NCBI RefSeq assembly: GCF_001517425.1 | Contig: NZ_FBWL01000158.1 | Coordinates: forward strand, 20,753 to 84,752 | Source: Clostridium sp. C105KSO13 | Lineage (GTDB): Bacteria > Bacillota > Clostridia > Lachnospirales > Lachnospiraceae | Direction: 5' to 3' | DNA: 64,000 nucleotides | Shown: positions 1 through 10,309 of the stretch, in pieces | Layout: every line of letters begins with the position of its first letter | Numbering within the stretch: the stretch's first letter is position 1 | Program-made: the position numbers and the translations under genes | The notes under the pieces: model-generated | The model's database searches: none | Told to the model about the DNA's origin: nothing | What the model saw: the letters and a program-made list of their open reading frames with translations, nothing else

Positions 1-1328
1 TTTTAAACGGAAATTTTGATGACGTTATAAAGGACCTGGAATCCAAAATGCATAAGGCTTCAGAGGAGTTGGAGTTTGAAAAGGCCATTGAATACCGGGA
101 ACTTATGGACAGTGTGAAGAAGGTGGCGCAGAAGCAGAAGATTACGGACAGCAGCGGGGAGGACAGGGATGTCCTGGCAGTGGCATCAAAGGAGGAGGAC
201 GCCGTAGTTCAAGTCTTCTTTATCCGTGGAGGAAGACTTATCGGCAGAGATCATTTTTATCTCCGCATCACAAAGGATGAACCGGCTGTTGAGATTCTGG
301 ACAGTTTTATTAAACAGTATTATGCCGGCACTCCGTTTATTCCCGGAGAGCTGATGCTCCCTGAAGAACCGGATGATGTGCATGTTCTGGAAGAGTGGCT
401 GAGTGCAAAGCGGGGACAAAAGGTGTCTATCAGAGTTCCAAAGAAAGGGACAAAAGAAAAGCTTGTGGAACTGGCTGCAGATAATGCCAGCCTTGTGCTG
501 AGCAAGGATAAAGAAAGACTGAAGAGGGAAGAAGGCAGGACTATCGGAGCGGTGAAAGAAATCGAGAAACTTTTAGAGGTGGAAGATATCAGCCGTATGG
601 AGGCTTTTGACATTTCCAATACCAATGGGTTTGAGTCTGTCGGCTCTATGGTTGTATATGAAAGGGGAAGACCTAAGAGAAACGATTACCGGAAGTTTAA
701 GATTAAAGGAATCCAGGGAGCAGATGATTACGGTAGCATGCGGGAGGTACTCACAAGGAGATTTACCCACGGACTGCGAGAGAGAGAAGAGAACAAGAAT
801 CTGGGAAGCTTTACTGCTTTTCCTGACCTGATTCTTATGGATGGAGGAAAAGGACAGGTGAATGTAGCTCTGCAGGTACTGGAGGAACTCCATCTTAATA
901 TTCCGGTGTGTGGCATGGTAAAAGATGATTACCATAGAACCAGGGGACTGTATTACCACAATGAAGAGATTCCTATTGACAAATCCTCTGAGGCCTTCCG
1001 GCTAATCACAAGAATTCAGGATGAAGCCCACCGATTTGCCATAGAATATCACAGACAGCTCAGGGGAAAGGGACAGGTACACTCCATTTTAGATGATATT
1101 GACGGAATAGGACCGGCCCGCCGCAAGGCGCTCATGCGCCATTATATGAATCTGGATGCCATAAGGGCTGCAACAGTGGAAGAGCTGGCTGCGGTACCGT
1201 CCATGAATGGAAAGGCAGCAGAGGCAGTGCATCAGTTTTTCCATGAGCAGAAAAAAGATGCTGTACCTGAAAAACATAGAAAAGGAGAACGCAATGGGAC
1301 GAGGCGTGAAATTACAAAAAATTGTTGA
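1..1328 (+). CDS. uvrC: UvrABC excinuclease subunit C, 5'-truncated
   Basis: UvrC makes both incisions around a lesion in nucleotide excision repair. The frame is open from base 3 through the left edge, so the N-terminal GIY-YIG nuclease domain lies outside; 441 residues remain of a protein usually near 600. The fragment opens with a UVR motif ([15 protein letters not shown]) that binds UvrB. It continues with the RNase H-like second nuclease domain, containing FDISNTNG, the run before GADDYGSM, and [10 protein letters not shown]. It ends with helix-hairpin-helix repeats ([14 protein letters not shown]). The last 35 bases overlap hprK, suggesting translational coupling. uvrB and uvrA lie about 35 kb away in this window. 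Confidence 0.96.
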   Translation, partial: LNGNFDDVIKDLESKMHKASEELEFEKAIEYRELMDSVKKVAQKQKITDSSGEDRDVLAVASKEEDAVVQVFFIRGGRLIGRDHFYLRITKDEPAVEILDSFIKQYYAGTPFIPGELMLPEEPDDVHVLEEWLSAKRGQKVSIRVPKKGTKEKLVELAADNASLVLSKDKERLKREEGRTIGAVKEIEKLLEVEDISRMEAFDISNTNGFESVGSMVVYERGRPKRNDYRKFKIKGIQGADDYGSMREVLTRRFTHGLREREENKNLGSFTAFPDLILMDGGKGQVNVALQVLEELHLNIPVCGMVKDDYHRTRGLYYHNEEIPIDKSSEAFRLITRIQDEAHRFAIEYHRQLRGKGQVHSILDDIDGIGPARRKALMRHYMNLDAIRAATVEELAAVPSMNGKAAEAVHQFFHEQKKDAVPEKHRKGERNGTRREITKNC

Positions 1329-2223
1329 AACTATGGATTTGAAGAATCTGACTCCGGAGGTGGATTTGACTGGCAAAGAGGTTAATATTCCGGACATTAA
1401 CAGGCCTGCACTGCAGCTGGCTGGATTTTTCGAACATTTTGATTCTGACAGGGTTCAGATCATCGGATATGTGGAGTACACATACTTGGAGACTTTGTCC
1501 GAAGAGAAAAAAAATAAAATGTATGATGAGCTTCTCCGCAACCAGATTCCCTGTATTATATTCAGCAGAGATTTAGAACCGGAGAAGGTCCTTCTGGAAA
1601 AAGCCGTGCAATACAAAGTTCCTGTTTTTGGCACCTCAAAAGCCACATCCTCTTTCATGGGGGAGATTATCCGCTGGATGAATGTAGAACTTGCTCCCTG
1701 TATATCTATCCATGGTGTACTTGTGGATGTGTATGGTGTAGGGGTTCTGATAATGGGAGAGAGCGGAATAGGAAAAAGCGAGGCTGCTCTGGAGCTTATT
1801 AAGAGAGGACACCGTCTTGTATCCGATGACGTGGTAGAGATTAAAAAAGTAAGTGACGTTACTCTTGTAGGCGCGGCGCCTGATATTACCAGGCATTTTA
1901 TAGAACTTCGAGGAATTGGCATTGTAGATGTGAAATCTATGTTCGGTGTACAGAGTGTTAGAGAGACACAGAATATAGATCTTGTAATTACCCTTGAGGA
2001 ATGGGATAGAGATAAACAATATGACCGGCTTGGACTGGAGGAAGAGTATACAGAGTTTTTGGGAAATCGGGTGGTCTGCCATAGGATTCCACTGCGTCCG
2101 GGACGTAATCTTGCGATTATTGTAGAGTCTGCAGCTGTAAACCACAGACAGAAACAGATGGGGTACAATGCAGCACAGGCACTATATAAACGGGTGCAGG
2201 AGAACCTGAATAAAAACAAATAG
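1294..2223 (+). CDS. hprK: HPr kinase/phosphorylase
   Basis: This bifunctional enzyme phosphorylates and dephosphorylates a serine of HPr, setting carbon catabolite control in Firmicutes. The 309-residue product has the usual length. An N-terminal domain (about 1-130) precedes the kinase domain, which has conserved His140, Walker A GESGIGKS at 155-162, the acidic pair in VSDDVVEI, and the family signature [15 protein letters not shown]. The ATG at 1294 was chosen because AAAGGAG sits 6-7 bases upstream and the protein then begins like known HprK proteins; an upstream ATG at 1207 would add 29 unrelated residues. It overlaps the end of uvrC and precedes a glucokinase. A likely substrate, HPr, is at 48725. 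Confidence 0.96.
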   Translation: MGRGVKLQKIVETMDLKNLTPEVDLTGKEVNIPDINRPALQLAGFFEHFDSDRVQIIGYVEYTYLETLSEEKKNKMYDELLRNQIPCIIFSRDLEPEKVLLEKAVQYKVPVFGTSKATSSFMGEIIRWMNVELAPCISIHGVLVDVYGVGVLIMGESGIGKSEAALELIKRGHRLVSDDVVEIKKVSDVTLVGAAPDITRHFIELRGIGIVDVKSMFGVQSVRETQNIDLVITLEEWDRDKQYDRLGLEEEYTEFLGNRVVCHRIPLRPGRNLAIIVESAAVNHRQKQMGYNAAQALYKRVQENLNKNK

Positions 2224-2266
2224 CACATTAGGGCAGAAAAAAGTACAGAAGATCAGGAGAAGAACT

Positions 2267-3202
2267 ATGAAATATTGTTTTGGCGTAGACATCGGCGGAA
2301 CAACAGTAAAGATGGGAATGTTTAAAGAAACGGGGAAAATTCTTGACAAATGGGAGATTGTAACCCGTACGGAAAATGAAGGCGAAGCCATCCTCCCGGA
2401 TGTTGCGTCCTCTATCCTTAAAAAAATGAAAGAAAGAGAAATTCCCATGGACGCGGTCCTGGGTGTAGGCGTGGGAGTGCCCGCACCTGTCAGTGATGAC
2501 GGAGTAGTCCACGGCAGCGCGAATCTTGGCTGGGAATATAAGGAAGCAAAAAACGAACTGGAACATCTCACAGGACTAAGAGCACTGTTTGGAAATGATG
2601 CAAATGTAGCCGCATTGGGGGAAATGTGGAAAGGCGGCGGTCTCGGAGAGAAAAATCTAATCATGGTGACACTGGGCACAGGCGTGGGCAGCGGTATTGT
2701 CTCGGAAGGCCGGATTGTAAACGGTGCTCACGGTGCAGCCGGGGAAATCGGGCATATGCACGTGAATGACGCGGAAACAGAACAGTGCGGCTGTGGAAAT
2801 TACGGCTGTCTGGAACAATATGCCTCCGCCACAGGAATTGTGCGGCTGGCAAAAAGAAAGCTGGAAATAGACAAAAGAAACACCATGCTGACAGAAAGCA
2901 CCGTGACTGCCAAAGCCGTGTTTGATGCCGTAAAGGCAGGAGATGCTGTTGCGGTGGAAGTAGCAAAGGAGTTTGGACGTTATCTGGGACATGCACTTGC
3001 AAGGATGGCAACAGCAGTGGACCCGGGGGTTTTTGTCATTGGAGGCGGTGTATCTAAGGCTGGGGAGATACTGATTCCTTTTATACAAGAGCCGTATCGT
3101 GAGAGCGCTTTTTTTGCTATAAAGGATGTAAGATTTGCGCTGGCAACTCTTGGGAATGATGCCGGGATTTGTGGCTCAGCTAAAATGATTATAGAAGGCT
3201 AA
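2267..3202 (+). CDS. glk: ROK-family glucokinase
   Basis: A cytoplasmic ATP-dependent glucose kinase of the ROK family, feeding glucose-6-phosphate to glycolysis. The ATP-binding motif DIGGTTVK is at residues 9-16. The sugar-site motif (GNDANVAALGE) and the ROK zinc motif CGCGNYGCLEQYAS follow, then the second phosphate loop near VFVIGGGVSKAGE. Its 311 residues fit Firmicute GlkA/GlcK. AGGAG precedes the ATG at good spacing. It lies 43 bases after hprK in the same direction, so co-transcription is likely. Other ROK sugar kinases cannot be fully excluded from sequence alone. Confidence 0.9.
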   Translation: MKYCFGVDIGGTTVKMGMFKETGKILDKWEIVTRTENEGEAILPDVASSILKKMKEREIPMDAVLGVGVGVPAPVSDDGVVHGSANLGWEYKEAKNELEHLTGLRALFGNDANVAALGEMWKGGGLGEKNLIMVTLGTGVGSGIVSEGRIVNGAHGAAGEIGHMHVNDAETEQCGCGNYGCLEQYASATGIVRLAKRKLEIDKRNTMLTESTVTAKAVFDAVKAGDAVAVEVAKEFGRYLGHALARMATAVDPGVFVIGGGVSKAGEILIPFIQEPYRESAFFAIKDVRFALATLGNDAGICGSAKMIIEG

Positions 3203-3280
3203 TCTCTTTAGACCGGCACAACAATACCAAATGGAAATGCTGGCATTTCCGCTTGACTCGTTGCTTGCGGGAATAAAAAA

Positions 3281-3321
3281 GTGGCAAAGAAGATGAGAAA
3301 AATTGACATCTTCTTTGCCAC
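3281..3321. terminator. Bidirectional terminator between glk and the PBP gene
   Basis: A perfect 15-bp stem (3281-3295 with 3307-3321) with an 11-base loop is flanked by an A-run on the left and TTTCTTCT on the right, so it can work on both strands. It lies between two converging genes. A second small perfect stem (8 bp, 2-base loop) lies just before it at 3233-3250. Confidence 0.88.
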
Positions 3322-3354
3322 TTTCTTCTAGTTAAAATCATCTGAGAGTCGGGA

Positions 3355-5940
3355 TTATGGTGCTGTTTCAGCATCGCCGCCTTCTTCACCGCCACCTGAG
3401 TTCCCGGGATCAGGTGTACTGCTGTCATCCGGCTTTTCTGGCTCAGTGTCGCCGTCCTCCTCCGGATTGGGTTTTTCTGTATCGGGCGTTTCGCTGCCCT
3501 CTTCGGGATTCTCCGGGGAGTTTTCGTCCTTTTCATCTTTGGGCTTTTCTTTGCTTTCATCATCCGTAGTTTTCTCTGACGGTCTTTCTACCACATGGCC
3601 GGGACAGCTCTGCGTGGGAGCAGTTCCCTGGGCAAAATATTCCGTTAGCGGAGGACAGCTTGAAGTTGCAAGAAGCCCGGTTATGGTACATACAGTCTTT
3701 TGCTCGACAGAAGTAGGCATCGTAAAGTCCTTATATGGGAGATCCGCATGTACTCTGTCCATAATACTTTTCCAGAGAACCTCATGCCAGTTTTGTGACG
3801 CATATGCCCAGCCTTCCATTGGCTTATTAGAGTCAAATCCGGTCCATACAGAGCAGGTATAGTACGGTGTGTAGGCTGATAACCAGAGGTCTGTGCTGTT
3901 CTCTGTAGTACCGGTCTTTCCTGCTGCCGGCATATTGTTAAGCTTTGCCGTAGTACCGGTTCCCTGATTAATAACATCCTGCATTGCACTGGTAAGAAGT
4001 GCAGCCGTGGAGTCCTTGATCACCTGATGGGTGGCGGGGGAAGTGTTGTCTAAAAGGACATTCCCGTCACGATCCAGAACCTTTGTGTATAGAATGGGTT
4101 CTGTGTAGGTGCCGTTGTTTGCAATTGCCGCATATGCAGCGGTCATTTCCAGGTTATATACACCCCGCGTAATTCCTCCCAGCGCAGTAGCCTGCGCTAC
4201 ATCGGTATAGTTAGGATAATTGGGATCATCATAATTTACAAGTGAGGTAAAGCCGAAGTTGAGCAGAGAGTCAAAGCCGGTTTGAAGACCAATATCTGTC
4301 AGAGTTTTCACTGCACAGATATTCATGGAGTGTTCGATTGCATACCTTACTCTCGTATTGCCAATGTATTTGTTATCCCAGTTGTTGACTGGCTTGCCGT
4401 CTGCATAGGCATACGGCTCGTCCAATATAGTGCTGGCCAGAGTGTATTTGCCGGAATCCAGCGCAGGTGCATAGGTGGAAACAATCTTAAAGCAGGAACC
4501 AGGCTGTCTCGTAGAATCGGTTGCACGGTTCAGCGAAAGATTGGTTGTCTTTTCACCGCGCCCTCCCACGATAGCCTTGACCTGACCCGTGGACTGCTCC
4601 ATCACGACTACTGAAATCTGTGGCTGTGGTGTGATATCAATTGTCTCATTGACAGTGTCTCCCTCGACAATGTTCAATGTGCCTTTGTATTCTGCAATGG
4701 CCTGATTAGCCTCATCCGGTGAGGAGAAAACAAGAGGAAATTCTCTTCCCCAGGCAACTTTGATGTATTCTGCAAGCATTTCCTTGCTATAGTTTTCTGA
4801 AGTACCGTCTGCCCGTGTGATAGTAAGGGCATATTCCAGTCCATATTCCACAGTGGAAGGATAATTAGCGGGATTAGCCGCCTCTTCATCACAAATCTGC
4901 TGAATGGCAGGGTCCTGTGTGGCGGTAATATTAAGACCGCCGCTGTAAAGAGCATTGTAGGCCTGTGTCTCCGTATAGTTCTTCCGTTCCCGGAGATCTT
5001 TGATAATCTGCTGTGCCAGTTCATCTATAAAGTAGGAATTGGGCGTATCGGTCGTAGTTTCCTGTGCCGTCGCCTGAATTCGGTCATATACGGGGTCGGC
5101 CTCGGTTTCATCATATTCCTTTTGGGTGATATATTTTTGCTTGAGCATATTCTTCAAGACTTTATCCCGGCGCTTTTTATTATCCTCCGGGTGTGTAACC
5201 GGATCATAATCAGAAGGACTCTGTGTAATTCCTGCTAAAACTGCACACTCCGAAAGATTCAGTTCCGACACATCCTTGCCAAAATACCTCTTTGCAGCCG
5301 TCTGTACCCCCAGGCAGTTCTGCCCAAGATTGATGGTGTTCATGTAAGATTCCACAATTTCTTCCTTGCTCATCTGTTTCTCGATGTTCACGGCAAGATA
5401 CTGCTCCTGAAGTTTCCTTTCCAAACGGTCATAGAAGGTCTTTTCTTCTGTGAAGTTAGGGAAGACATTGTTCTTGATTAATTGCTGTGTCAGTGTACTT
5501 CCACCCTCTGAAAAGTTTCCGGACGTCAGTCCAACGACTCCGGCTCTCAAAATACCCTGCATGTCAATACCGTTATGCTGGTAGAAACGTTCATCTTCTA
5601 TTGCCACGAAGGCATGGGTAAGATTAATGGGAATATCATCGTAATTTTTATAAATACGATTGGACCCTTTTTGCAAAAACGTGTCCAGCATTGTACCATC
5701 CTCGGCATAGACAAAAGAAGTAGCTCCGGAAGGCCTTACATCGGCAGGGGTGACCTTTGGAGTGTTGTCTATGATTTTCTTAACAAATAGGCCGGCACCG
5801 GCGGCGCCGATTACAATTATCAGCAGCAGGCAGATAATGATGGCTTTGAATAGTCGGACTCCCACCCGCTTTTTTTTCATATTTTTTTTTGAAGAGATAT
5901 CTTTCTTCTTTTTCGTGAGATTTTCTTTTCCAAAGTTCAT
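3355..5940 (-). CDS. Class A penicillin-binding protein (PBP1A type)
   Basis: A bifunctional peptidoglycan synthase, membrane-anchored with its catalytic part outside. A Lys-rich cytoplasmic tail is followed by one transmembrane helix (about 31-54). The GT51 glycosyltransferase domain carries EDERFYQHNG (catalytic Glu115) and GGSTLTQQLIKN. The transpeptidase domain has Ser482 in SCFK, SMN at 538-540 and KTGT at 675-678. The C-terminal 75 or so residues are a disordered acidic Pro/Glu/Asp tail, common on Firmicute PBPs. The start has AAAGGAGG 9 bases upstream. The gene stands alone, convergent with glk, with its own promoter at 5971-5999. Confidence 0.95.
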   Translation of the reverse strand: MNFGKENLTKKKKDISSKKNMKKKRVGVRLFKAIIICLLLIIVIGAAGAGLFVKKIIDNTPKVTPADVRPSGATSFVYAEDGTMLDTFLQKGSNRIYKNYDDIPINLTHAFVAIEDERFYQHNGIDMQGILRAGVVGLTSGNFSEGGSTLTQQLIKNNVFPNFTEEKTFYDRLERKLQEQYLAVNIEKQMSKEEIVESYMNTINLGQNCLGVQTAAKRYFGKDVSELNLSECAVLAGITQSPSDYDPVTHPEDNKKRRDKVLKNMLKQKYITQKEYDETEADPVYDRIQATAQETTTDTPNSYFIDELAQQIIKDLRERKNYTETQAYNALYSGGLNITATQDPAIQQICDEEAANPANYPSTVEYGLEYALTITRADGTSENYSKEMLAEYIKVAWGREFPLVFSSPDEANQAIAEYKGTLNIVEGDTVNETIDITPQPQISVVVMEQSTGQVKAIVGGRGEKTTNLSLNRATDSTRQPGSCFKIVSTYAPALDSGKYTLASTILDEPYAYADGKPVNNWDNKYIGNTRVRYAIEHSMNICAVKTLTDIGLQTGFDSLLNFGFTSLVNYDDPNYPNYTDVAQATALGGITRGVYNLEMTAAYAAIANNGTYTEPILYTKVLDRDGNVLLDNTSPATHQVIKDSTAALLTSAMQDVINQGTGTTAKLNNMPAAGKTGTTENSTDLWLSAYTPYYTCSVWTGFDSNKPMEGWAYASQNWHEVLWKSIMDRVHADLPYKDFTMPTSVEQKTVCTITGLLATSSCPPLTEYFAQGTAPTQSCPGHVVERPSEKTTDDESKEKPKDEKDENSPENPEEGSETPDTEKPNPEEDGDTEPEKPDDSSTPDPGNSGGGEEGGDAETAP

Positions 5941-5970
5941 GAATAATATCCTCCTTTATTCATTCTACCT

Positions 5971-5999
5971 ATTATAACAAATTTGCCTGCTTAAATAAA
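5971..5999 (-). promoter_or_regulatory. Candidate promoter of the PBP gene
   Basis: On the minus strand a perfect TATAAT -10 (5971-5976) is preceded by TGT, an extended -10. A weak -35 (TTTATT, 5994-5999) lies 17 bases away. It is just upstream of the ribosome binding site. Confidence 0.55.
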
Positions 6000-6143
6000 G
6001 AAAAAATAGAAAAGTTCACATTTCTAAAAGAATCTTAATAAAGTCTTGCGGTTTTTCATAAATTTGATGTATTGTTGTATATATACTGATACCAGTGTGC
6101 TGCAATCCACAGGTGTCGGAAATACAGAAAACGAGGTAGGTCA

Positions 6144-6806
6144 ATGGATTACAAAACAGTATACCAGGGTGGAAGTGCGGAAATAGTCGAAAAAAAGTCG
6201 CGATTTATTGCCGATGTATTTACTGTAACCTCCGAGGAGGAAATCCCGGACTGCCTGGAGCATGTAAAGAAGCAATACCGGGATGCAAAACATCACTGCT
6301 GGGCCTGCATCATAGGGACAGCGGGCATGCTGGAACGCTTCAGTGATGACGGCGAGCCGGGAGGCACTGCAGGGAAACCCATTTTGGAGGTGCTCAGAGG
6401 ACAGAACTTGTGTAACGTACTGATTGTGGTGACCCGTTATTTCGGAGGGACACTGCTTGGCACCGGTGGCCTTGTAAGGGCATATACGGCTGCAGCCTGT
6501 GAAAGTCTTGCACATAGTATAATTATTACCAGAATTCACGGGGTAAAACTGAAAATAACAATGGATTATACAGAATTGGGAAAGATACAGTATTTTATTG
6601 CAGATAGGGGGCTGGTCCCCCTTGGGACAGAGTACACAGAAAAAGTCGAGATGGAAATTATGGTTCCTCTGCATGAGGCAGACAAGGTCTCTGCAAGTAT
6701 TATAGACGAGACCAACGGAAAGAGTGATATCAGGAAAGAAGGAGAGTACTGGTATGCACAGCTAGGAACTGAGATAAAAACTTTTGAACAGGCAGCTCAG
6801 AAATGA
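6144..6806 (+). CDS. YigZ/IMPACT family protein (UPF0029)
   Basis: A member of the YigZ/YvyE family, related to the N-terminal domain of eukaryotic IMPACT. Its precise biochemical role is unsettled; nucleic-acid or ribosome-linked functions have been proposed. The family signature GEPGGTAGKPILEVL is intact near residues 71-85, followed by VVTRYFGGTLLGTGGLVRAY. The C-terminal half has the DUF1949-like ferredoxin fold (MDYTELGKIQYF...). Length 220 is normal. AGGTAGG lies before the ATG. A weak promoter-like pair (TTGCGG at 6046, TATTGT at 6070) lies upstream. The gene is monocistronic and ends at a terminator. Confidence 0.9.
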   Translation: MDYKTVYQGGSAEIVEKKSRFIADVFTVTSEEEIPDCLEHVKKQYRDAKHHCWACIIGTAGMLERFSDDGEPGGTAGKPILEVLRGQNLCNVLIVVTRYFGGTLLGTGGLVRAYTAAACESLAHSIIITRIHGVKLKITMDYTELGKIQYFIADRGLVPLGTEYTEKVEMEIMVPLHEADKVSASIIDETNGKSDIRKEGEYWYAQLGTEIKTFEQAAQK

Positions 6807-6823
6807 AAATGAGGATATTAAAA

Positions 6824-6863
6824 GGCAGGTACCTATAAACTCAAAGGTACCTGTCTCTTTTTT
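6824..6863 (+). terminator. Rho-independent terminator after the YigZ-family gene
   Basis: An 11-bp stem with one G-T wobble (6824-6834 with 6845-6855) is followed by TCTTTTTT. It separates this gene from the convergent hpf gene. Confidence 0.85.
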
Positions 6864-6868
6864 GAATA

Positions 6869-7426
6869 TTAATCGAATTCAGGTTCAATCAATCCAAAGG
6901 AGCCGTCTTTTCTCTTGTATACTACATTTACCTCGTCTGTCTCTGCGTTGCTGAATACAAAGAAAGAATGCCCCAGCAACTCCATCTGAATGCATGCATC
7001 TTCCGGGTACATTGGCTTAATCCCGAAACGCTTAGTTCTTACGATACGGATTTCCTCATCTTGCTGGCCTTCATTCTCCGATTCGAAGAATTCTTTCTTA
7101 AAATTGCTTCCGCCGGTGGCCGCTGTGGGGTGTCCCTGATTTTTGGCAATCAGTTTATTTTTATACTTGCGAAGCTGACGTTCAATAACTTCCTCTACAA
7201 GGTCAATGGATACATACATATCACTGCTTGTCTGCTCGGAGCGGATAATATTCCCTTTTACAGGAATAGTTACCTCAATCTTTTGTCTTTCCTTTTCCAC
7301 ACTGAGGGTTACGATAATGTCTGTTTCAGGAGTAAAATATCTTTCGAGTTTTCCCAATTTACTTTCGATAGTGTCTTTAAGGCTTGGCGTTACATCAATG
7401 TTCTTTCCGCTAATAATAAAATTCAT
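6869..7426 (-). CDS. hpf: Ribosome hibernation promoting factor, long form
   Basis: A long-form HPF binds 30S subunits and drives formation of inactive 100S ribosome dimers in stationary phase. The N-terminal S30AE/RaiA-like domain (about 1-100) begins MNFIISGKNIDVTPSL. A linker leads to the C-terminal dimerisation domain (about 125-185, containing RIVRTKRFGIKPMYPEDA and HSFFVFSNAETDEVNVVYKRKDG). The ATG at 7426 is preferred over an in-frame TTG at 7435 because AAAGGAG lies 9 bases before it. Length 185 matches the long form. Confidence 0.94.
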   Translation of the reverse strand: MNFIISGKNIDVTPSLKDTIESKLGKLERYFTPETDIIVTLSVEKERQKIEVTIPVKGNIIRSEQTSSDMYVSIDLVEEVIERQLRKYKNKLIAKNQGHPTAATGGSNFKKEFFESENEGQQDEEIRIVRTKRFGIKPMYPEDACIQMELLGHSFFVFSNAETDEVNVVYKRKDGSFGLIEPEFD

Positions 7427-7490
7427 GATGATCAACTCCTTTGTTCATATTATACAGGCGGAATAAAAATCTTGTCTGTATTATATCCAT

Positions 7491-7519
7491 ATTATAGCAT
7501 GGATACTCTTTATTGTATA
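7491..7519 (-). promoter_or_regulatory. Candidate hpf promoter
   Basis: The minus strand reads TATACA, 17 bases, then TATAAT (-10 at 7491-7496) with an extended -10 TGC. A second TATAAT at 7449-7454 lies closer to the gene, so two start points are possible. Confidence 0.5.
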
Positions 7520-7536
7520 GAATGAATCATTTTTTC

Positions 7537-9363
7537 CTATTTCAAAGTGCTTCTTCTGCGCATTCTTGAATCCAGAATCTTTTTGCGGATACGTAAGGAT
7601 TTTGGCGTTACTTCCAGAAGCTCGTCCGTATCAATAAAATCCAGAGCCTCTTCCAGGCTTAAAATATGAGGAGTTGTCAGCTTCAGGGCATCGTCGGCGC
7701 CGGAGGAGCGGGTATTTGTCAGATGCTTTGTCTTGCATACATTAAGTTCGATATCCTCAGCCTTCCCATTCTGTCCAATTACCATGCCGGAATATACTTT
7801 TTGTCCGGCACCGATGAATAATGTACCGCGCTCCTGAGCTGCGTATAATCCGTAAGTGACAGATTCCCCGGTTTCAAAGGAAATCAGAGAGCCCTGCTTG
7901 CGGTACTGGATATCACCCTTATAGGGCATATATCCGTCAAAGATAGTGTTCAGAATTCCGTTACCTTTTGTATCTGTAAGAAATTCCCCTCTGTAGCCAA
8001 TCAGCCCGCGGGCCGGAATGGAGAACTCCAGGCGTGTATACCCTCCGTTGGAAGTACCCATGTTTCGCAGTTCACCCTTGCGCTGGCCCAGCTTTTCAAT
8101 GACAATTCCTGTAAATTCGTCAGGCACATCGATATAAGCCATCTCCATAGGCTCAAGTTTCTTCCCGTTTTCATCTGTCTTATAAAGCACTTCTGCTTTA
8201 CTTACAGCAAATTCATACCCTTCACGTCTCATATTTTCAATCAAAACAGAAAGGTGAAGTTCACCACGGCCAGACACTTTAAAGCTGTCTGTATCTTCTG
8301 TTTCTTCTACACGAAGGCTGACATCGGTGTTCAGTTCTCTAAACAGCCGGTCACGAATATGGCGGGAAGTGACATACTTTCCTTCCTGGCCTGCGAGAGG
8401 ACTGTCGTTGACAATAAACTGCATGGAAATCGTGGGTTCCGAAATTTTCTGGAAAGGAATTGCCACCGGGTTCTCAGGGGAGCATAGGGTATCTCCGATC
8501 GAAATGTCGGAAATACCGGAAATAGCTACTATGGAACCGATGGATGCTTCTTTGACTTCTACTTTCTTCAATCCGTCATATTCGTATAACTTGCTGATTT
8601 TTACTTTTTCCTGTTTATCTGGATCATGGTGATTGAGCAGAACCATATCCTGGTTGACAGCGATAGCTCCGTTATCCACTTTTCCTACACCGATACGCCC
8701 TACATATTCATTGTAATCTATGGTACTGATGAGAACCTGAGTTGGAGCTTCAGGGTCACCTTCAGGCGCAGGAATATAATCCAGAATAGTCTCAAACAGG
8801 GGCTGCATGTTCTTTTCCTCGTCTGTCAGGTCCAGAACTGCAATGCCTGTCTTGGCCGAGGCATATACAAAGGGGAAGTCCAGCTGTTCGTCGGACGCAT
8901 CCAGATCCATGAAAAGCTCCAGCACCTCATCGATTACTGCGTCGGGTCTTGCCTCCGGTCTGTCAATCTTGTTAATGCATACAATGACCGGCAGGTCCAG
9001 ATCCAATGCCTTGCGGAGCACGAATTTAGTCTGGGGCATGGGGCCTTCGAAAGCATCCACCACGAGGATAACACCGTTTACCATCTTCAGTACACGCTCA
9101 ACCTCACCGCCGAAATCTGCATGTCCGGGAGTATCAATAATATTGATTTTTGTCCCCTTGTAGGTTACGGCAGTATTTTTGGAGAGAATCGTAATGCCTC
9201 TCTCCCTCTCAATATCGTTAGAGTCCATGACACGCTCGGCTACTTCCTGGTTTTGGCGGAATACACCGCTCTGTTTCAAAAGTTCATCTACCAAAGTGGT
9301 TTTGCCATGGTCTACATGGGCGATAATCGCAATATTTCTAACATCTTCACGTTTTGTCTTCAT
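7537..9363 (-). CDS. typA: Translational GTPase TypA/BipA
   Basis: A ribosome-associated GTPase of the EF-G superfamily that helps ribosome assembly and stress adaptation. G1 AHVDHGKT is at residues 15-22, with [15 protein letters not shown] (G3), NKID (G4) and the switch regions intact. EF-G-like domains II, III and V follow, then the BipA-specific C-terminal domain ([23 protein letters not shown]). Its 608 residues are typical. It is transcribed alone on the minus strand from a recognisable promoter. Confidence 0.97.
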   Translation of the reverse strand: MKTKREDVRNIAIIAHVDHGKTTLVDELLKQSGVFRQNQEVAERVMDSNDIERERGITILSKNTAVTYKGTKINIIDTPGHADFGGEVERVLKMVNGVILVVDAFEGPMPQTKFVLRKALDLDLPVIVCINKIDRPEARPDAVIDEVLELFMDLDASDEQLDFPFVYASAKTGIAVLDLTDEEKNMQPLFETILDYIPAPEGDPEAPTQVLISTIDYNEYVGRIGVGKVDNGAIAVNQDMVLLNHHDPDKQEKVKISKLYEYDGLKKVEVKEASIGSIVAISGISDISIGDTLCSPENPVAIPFQKISEPTISMQFIVNDSPLAGQEGKYVTSRHIRDRLFRELNTDVSLRVEETEDTDSFKVSGRGELHLSVLIENMRREGYEFAVSKAEVLYKTDENGKKLEPMEMAYIDVPDEFTGIVIEKLGQRKGELRNMGTSNGGYTRLEFSIPARGLIGYRGEFLTDTKGNGILNTIFDGYMPYKGDIQYRKQGSLISFETGESVTYGLYAAQERGTLFIGAGQKVYSGMVIGQNGKAEDIELNVCKTKHLTNTRSSGADDALKLTTPHILSLEEALDFIDTDELLEVTPKSLRIRKKILDSRMRRRSTLK

Positions 9364-9387
9364 AAAAATTCAACACTCTTTCTACTT

Positions 9388-9416
9388 ATATTATGTGTAT
9401 TATTATGTGCTTGCAA
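9388..9416 (-). promoter_or_regulatory. Candidate typA promoter
   Basis: On the minus strand TTGCAA (9411-9416), a 17-base spacer and TAATAT (9388-9393) lie just upstream of the typA start. The remainder of the 266-base gap to the next gene shows no further clear feature. Confidence 0.5.
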
Positions 9417-9629
9417 CTTTGTTATTCTATCACAAAACATCTAATATGGGAAGATATTATTTTTAGTTCTTTTTTCTGACAAAATAAGAGGGTTTTCCTT
9501 CAAATATGCATTTTCCTCAGAACTTTGTCGAGCGATTACCGGGCCATTTTCGTTCTAATGCATGTACTATATTCATAAACTTAGTATTGACTCAAAAATA
9601 CCAATCAGAGGAAGGGAGAGCTACAAATC

Positions 9630-10259
9630 ATGTCAGATAAGATTATTGAAAACAATCAGGTAACAATTATGGGGGAAGTGGCTTCCGGTTTTACATACAG
9701 CCACGAGGTCTTTGGAGAAGGCTTTTATATGGTGGATGTGCTGGTAAAGAGGCTCAGCAATTCGGAAGACAGGATTCCGCTCATGATTTCAGAGAGACTC
9801 ATCGATGTGACGCAGGATTATACGGGAGAGTTTATTATGGCCTTGGGGCAGTTCCGGTCTTATAACCGGCATGAAGAGCAGAAGAACAGACTGATTCTGT
9901 CTGTTTTCGTCCGTGAGGTTGAATTTATTGATGAAGAGTTGGACGGAGCAAAGACTAATAATATTTTGCTGGAAGGATATATTTGCAAAAAACCCGTATA
10001 CAGAAAAACGCCGCTGGGAAGAGAAATTGCAGATTTGCTTCTGGCAGTAAACAGACCATATGGAAAATCAGACTATATTCCGTGTATTTGCTGGGGCAGA
10101 AATGCCAGGTATGCATCAGGATTCGAAGTAGGAGACCATGTACAGTTACTGGGAAGAATACAAAGCAGGGAGTATGTAAAGAAATTATCTGAGACAGAGA
10201 CTGAAACTCGCATTGCATATGAAGTTTCCGTCAGTAAACTGGAATGTGTAGAGGAATAG
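9630..10259 (+). CDS. SSB-like protein with two tandem OB-fold-like halves
   Basis: Probably a single-stranded nucleic-acid-binding protein. The C-terminal half (about 110-205) resembles SSB: NNILLEGYICKKPVYRKTPLG, LLLAVNRPYGKSDYIPCICWGRNARYA, then GDHVQLLGRIQSREY. The N-terminal half (about 8-100) has the same order of elements: NNQVTIMGEV, VLVKRLSNSEDRIPLMISER, then GEFIMALGQFRSY. This suggests an internal duplication. The 209 residues exceed canonical SSB and lack its acidic C-terminal tip (DDDIPF type), so it is not the housekeeping SSB. GGAAGGGAG precedes the ATG. It stands alone between typA and dapA. Confidence 0.72.
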   Translation: MSDKIIENNQVTIMGEVASGFTYSHEVFGEGFYMVDVLVKRLSNSEDRIPLMISERLIDVTQDYTGEFIMALGQFRSYNRHEEQKNRLILSVFVREVEFIDEELDGAKTNNILLEGYICKKPVYRKTPLGREIADLLLAVNRPYGKSDYIPCICWGRNARYASGFEVGDHVQLLGRIQSREYVKKLSETETETRIAYEVSVSKLECVEE

Positions 10260-10274
10260 AATGTAAAAAAAACA

Positions 10275-10305
10275 GGCGCCATGTCCACAAATGGCGCCCT
10301 TTCTT
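10275..10305 (+). terminator. Rho-independent terminator after the SSB-like gene
   Basis: A perfect 8-bp GC-rich stem (10275-10282 with 10291-10298) with an 8-base loop is followed by CTTTCTTT. An A-run precedes it. Confidence 0.82.
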
Positions 10306-10309
10306 TGCG

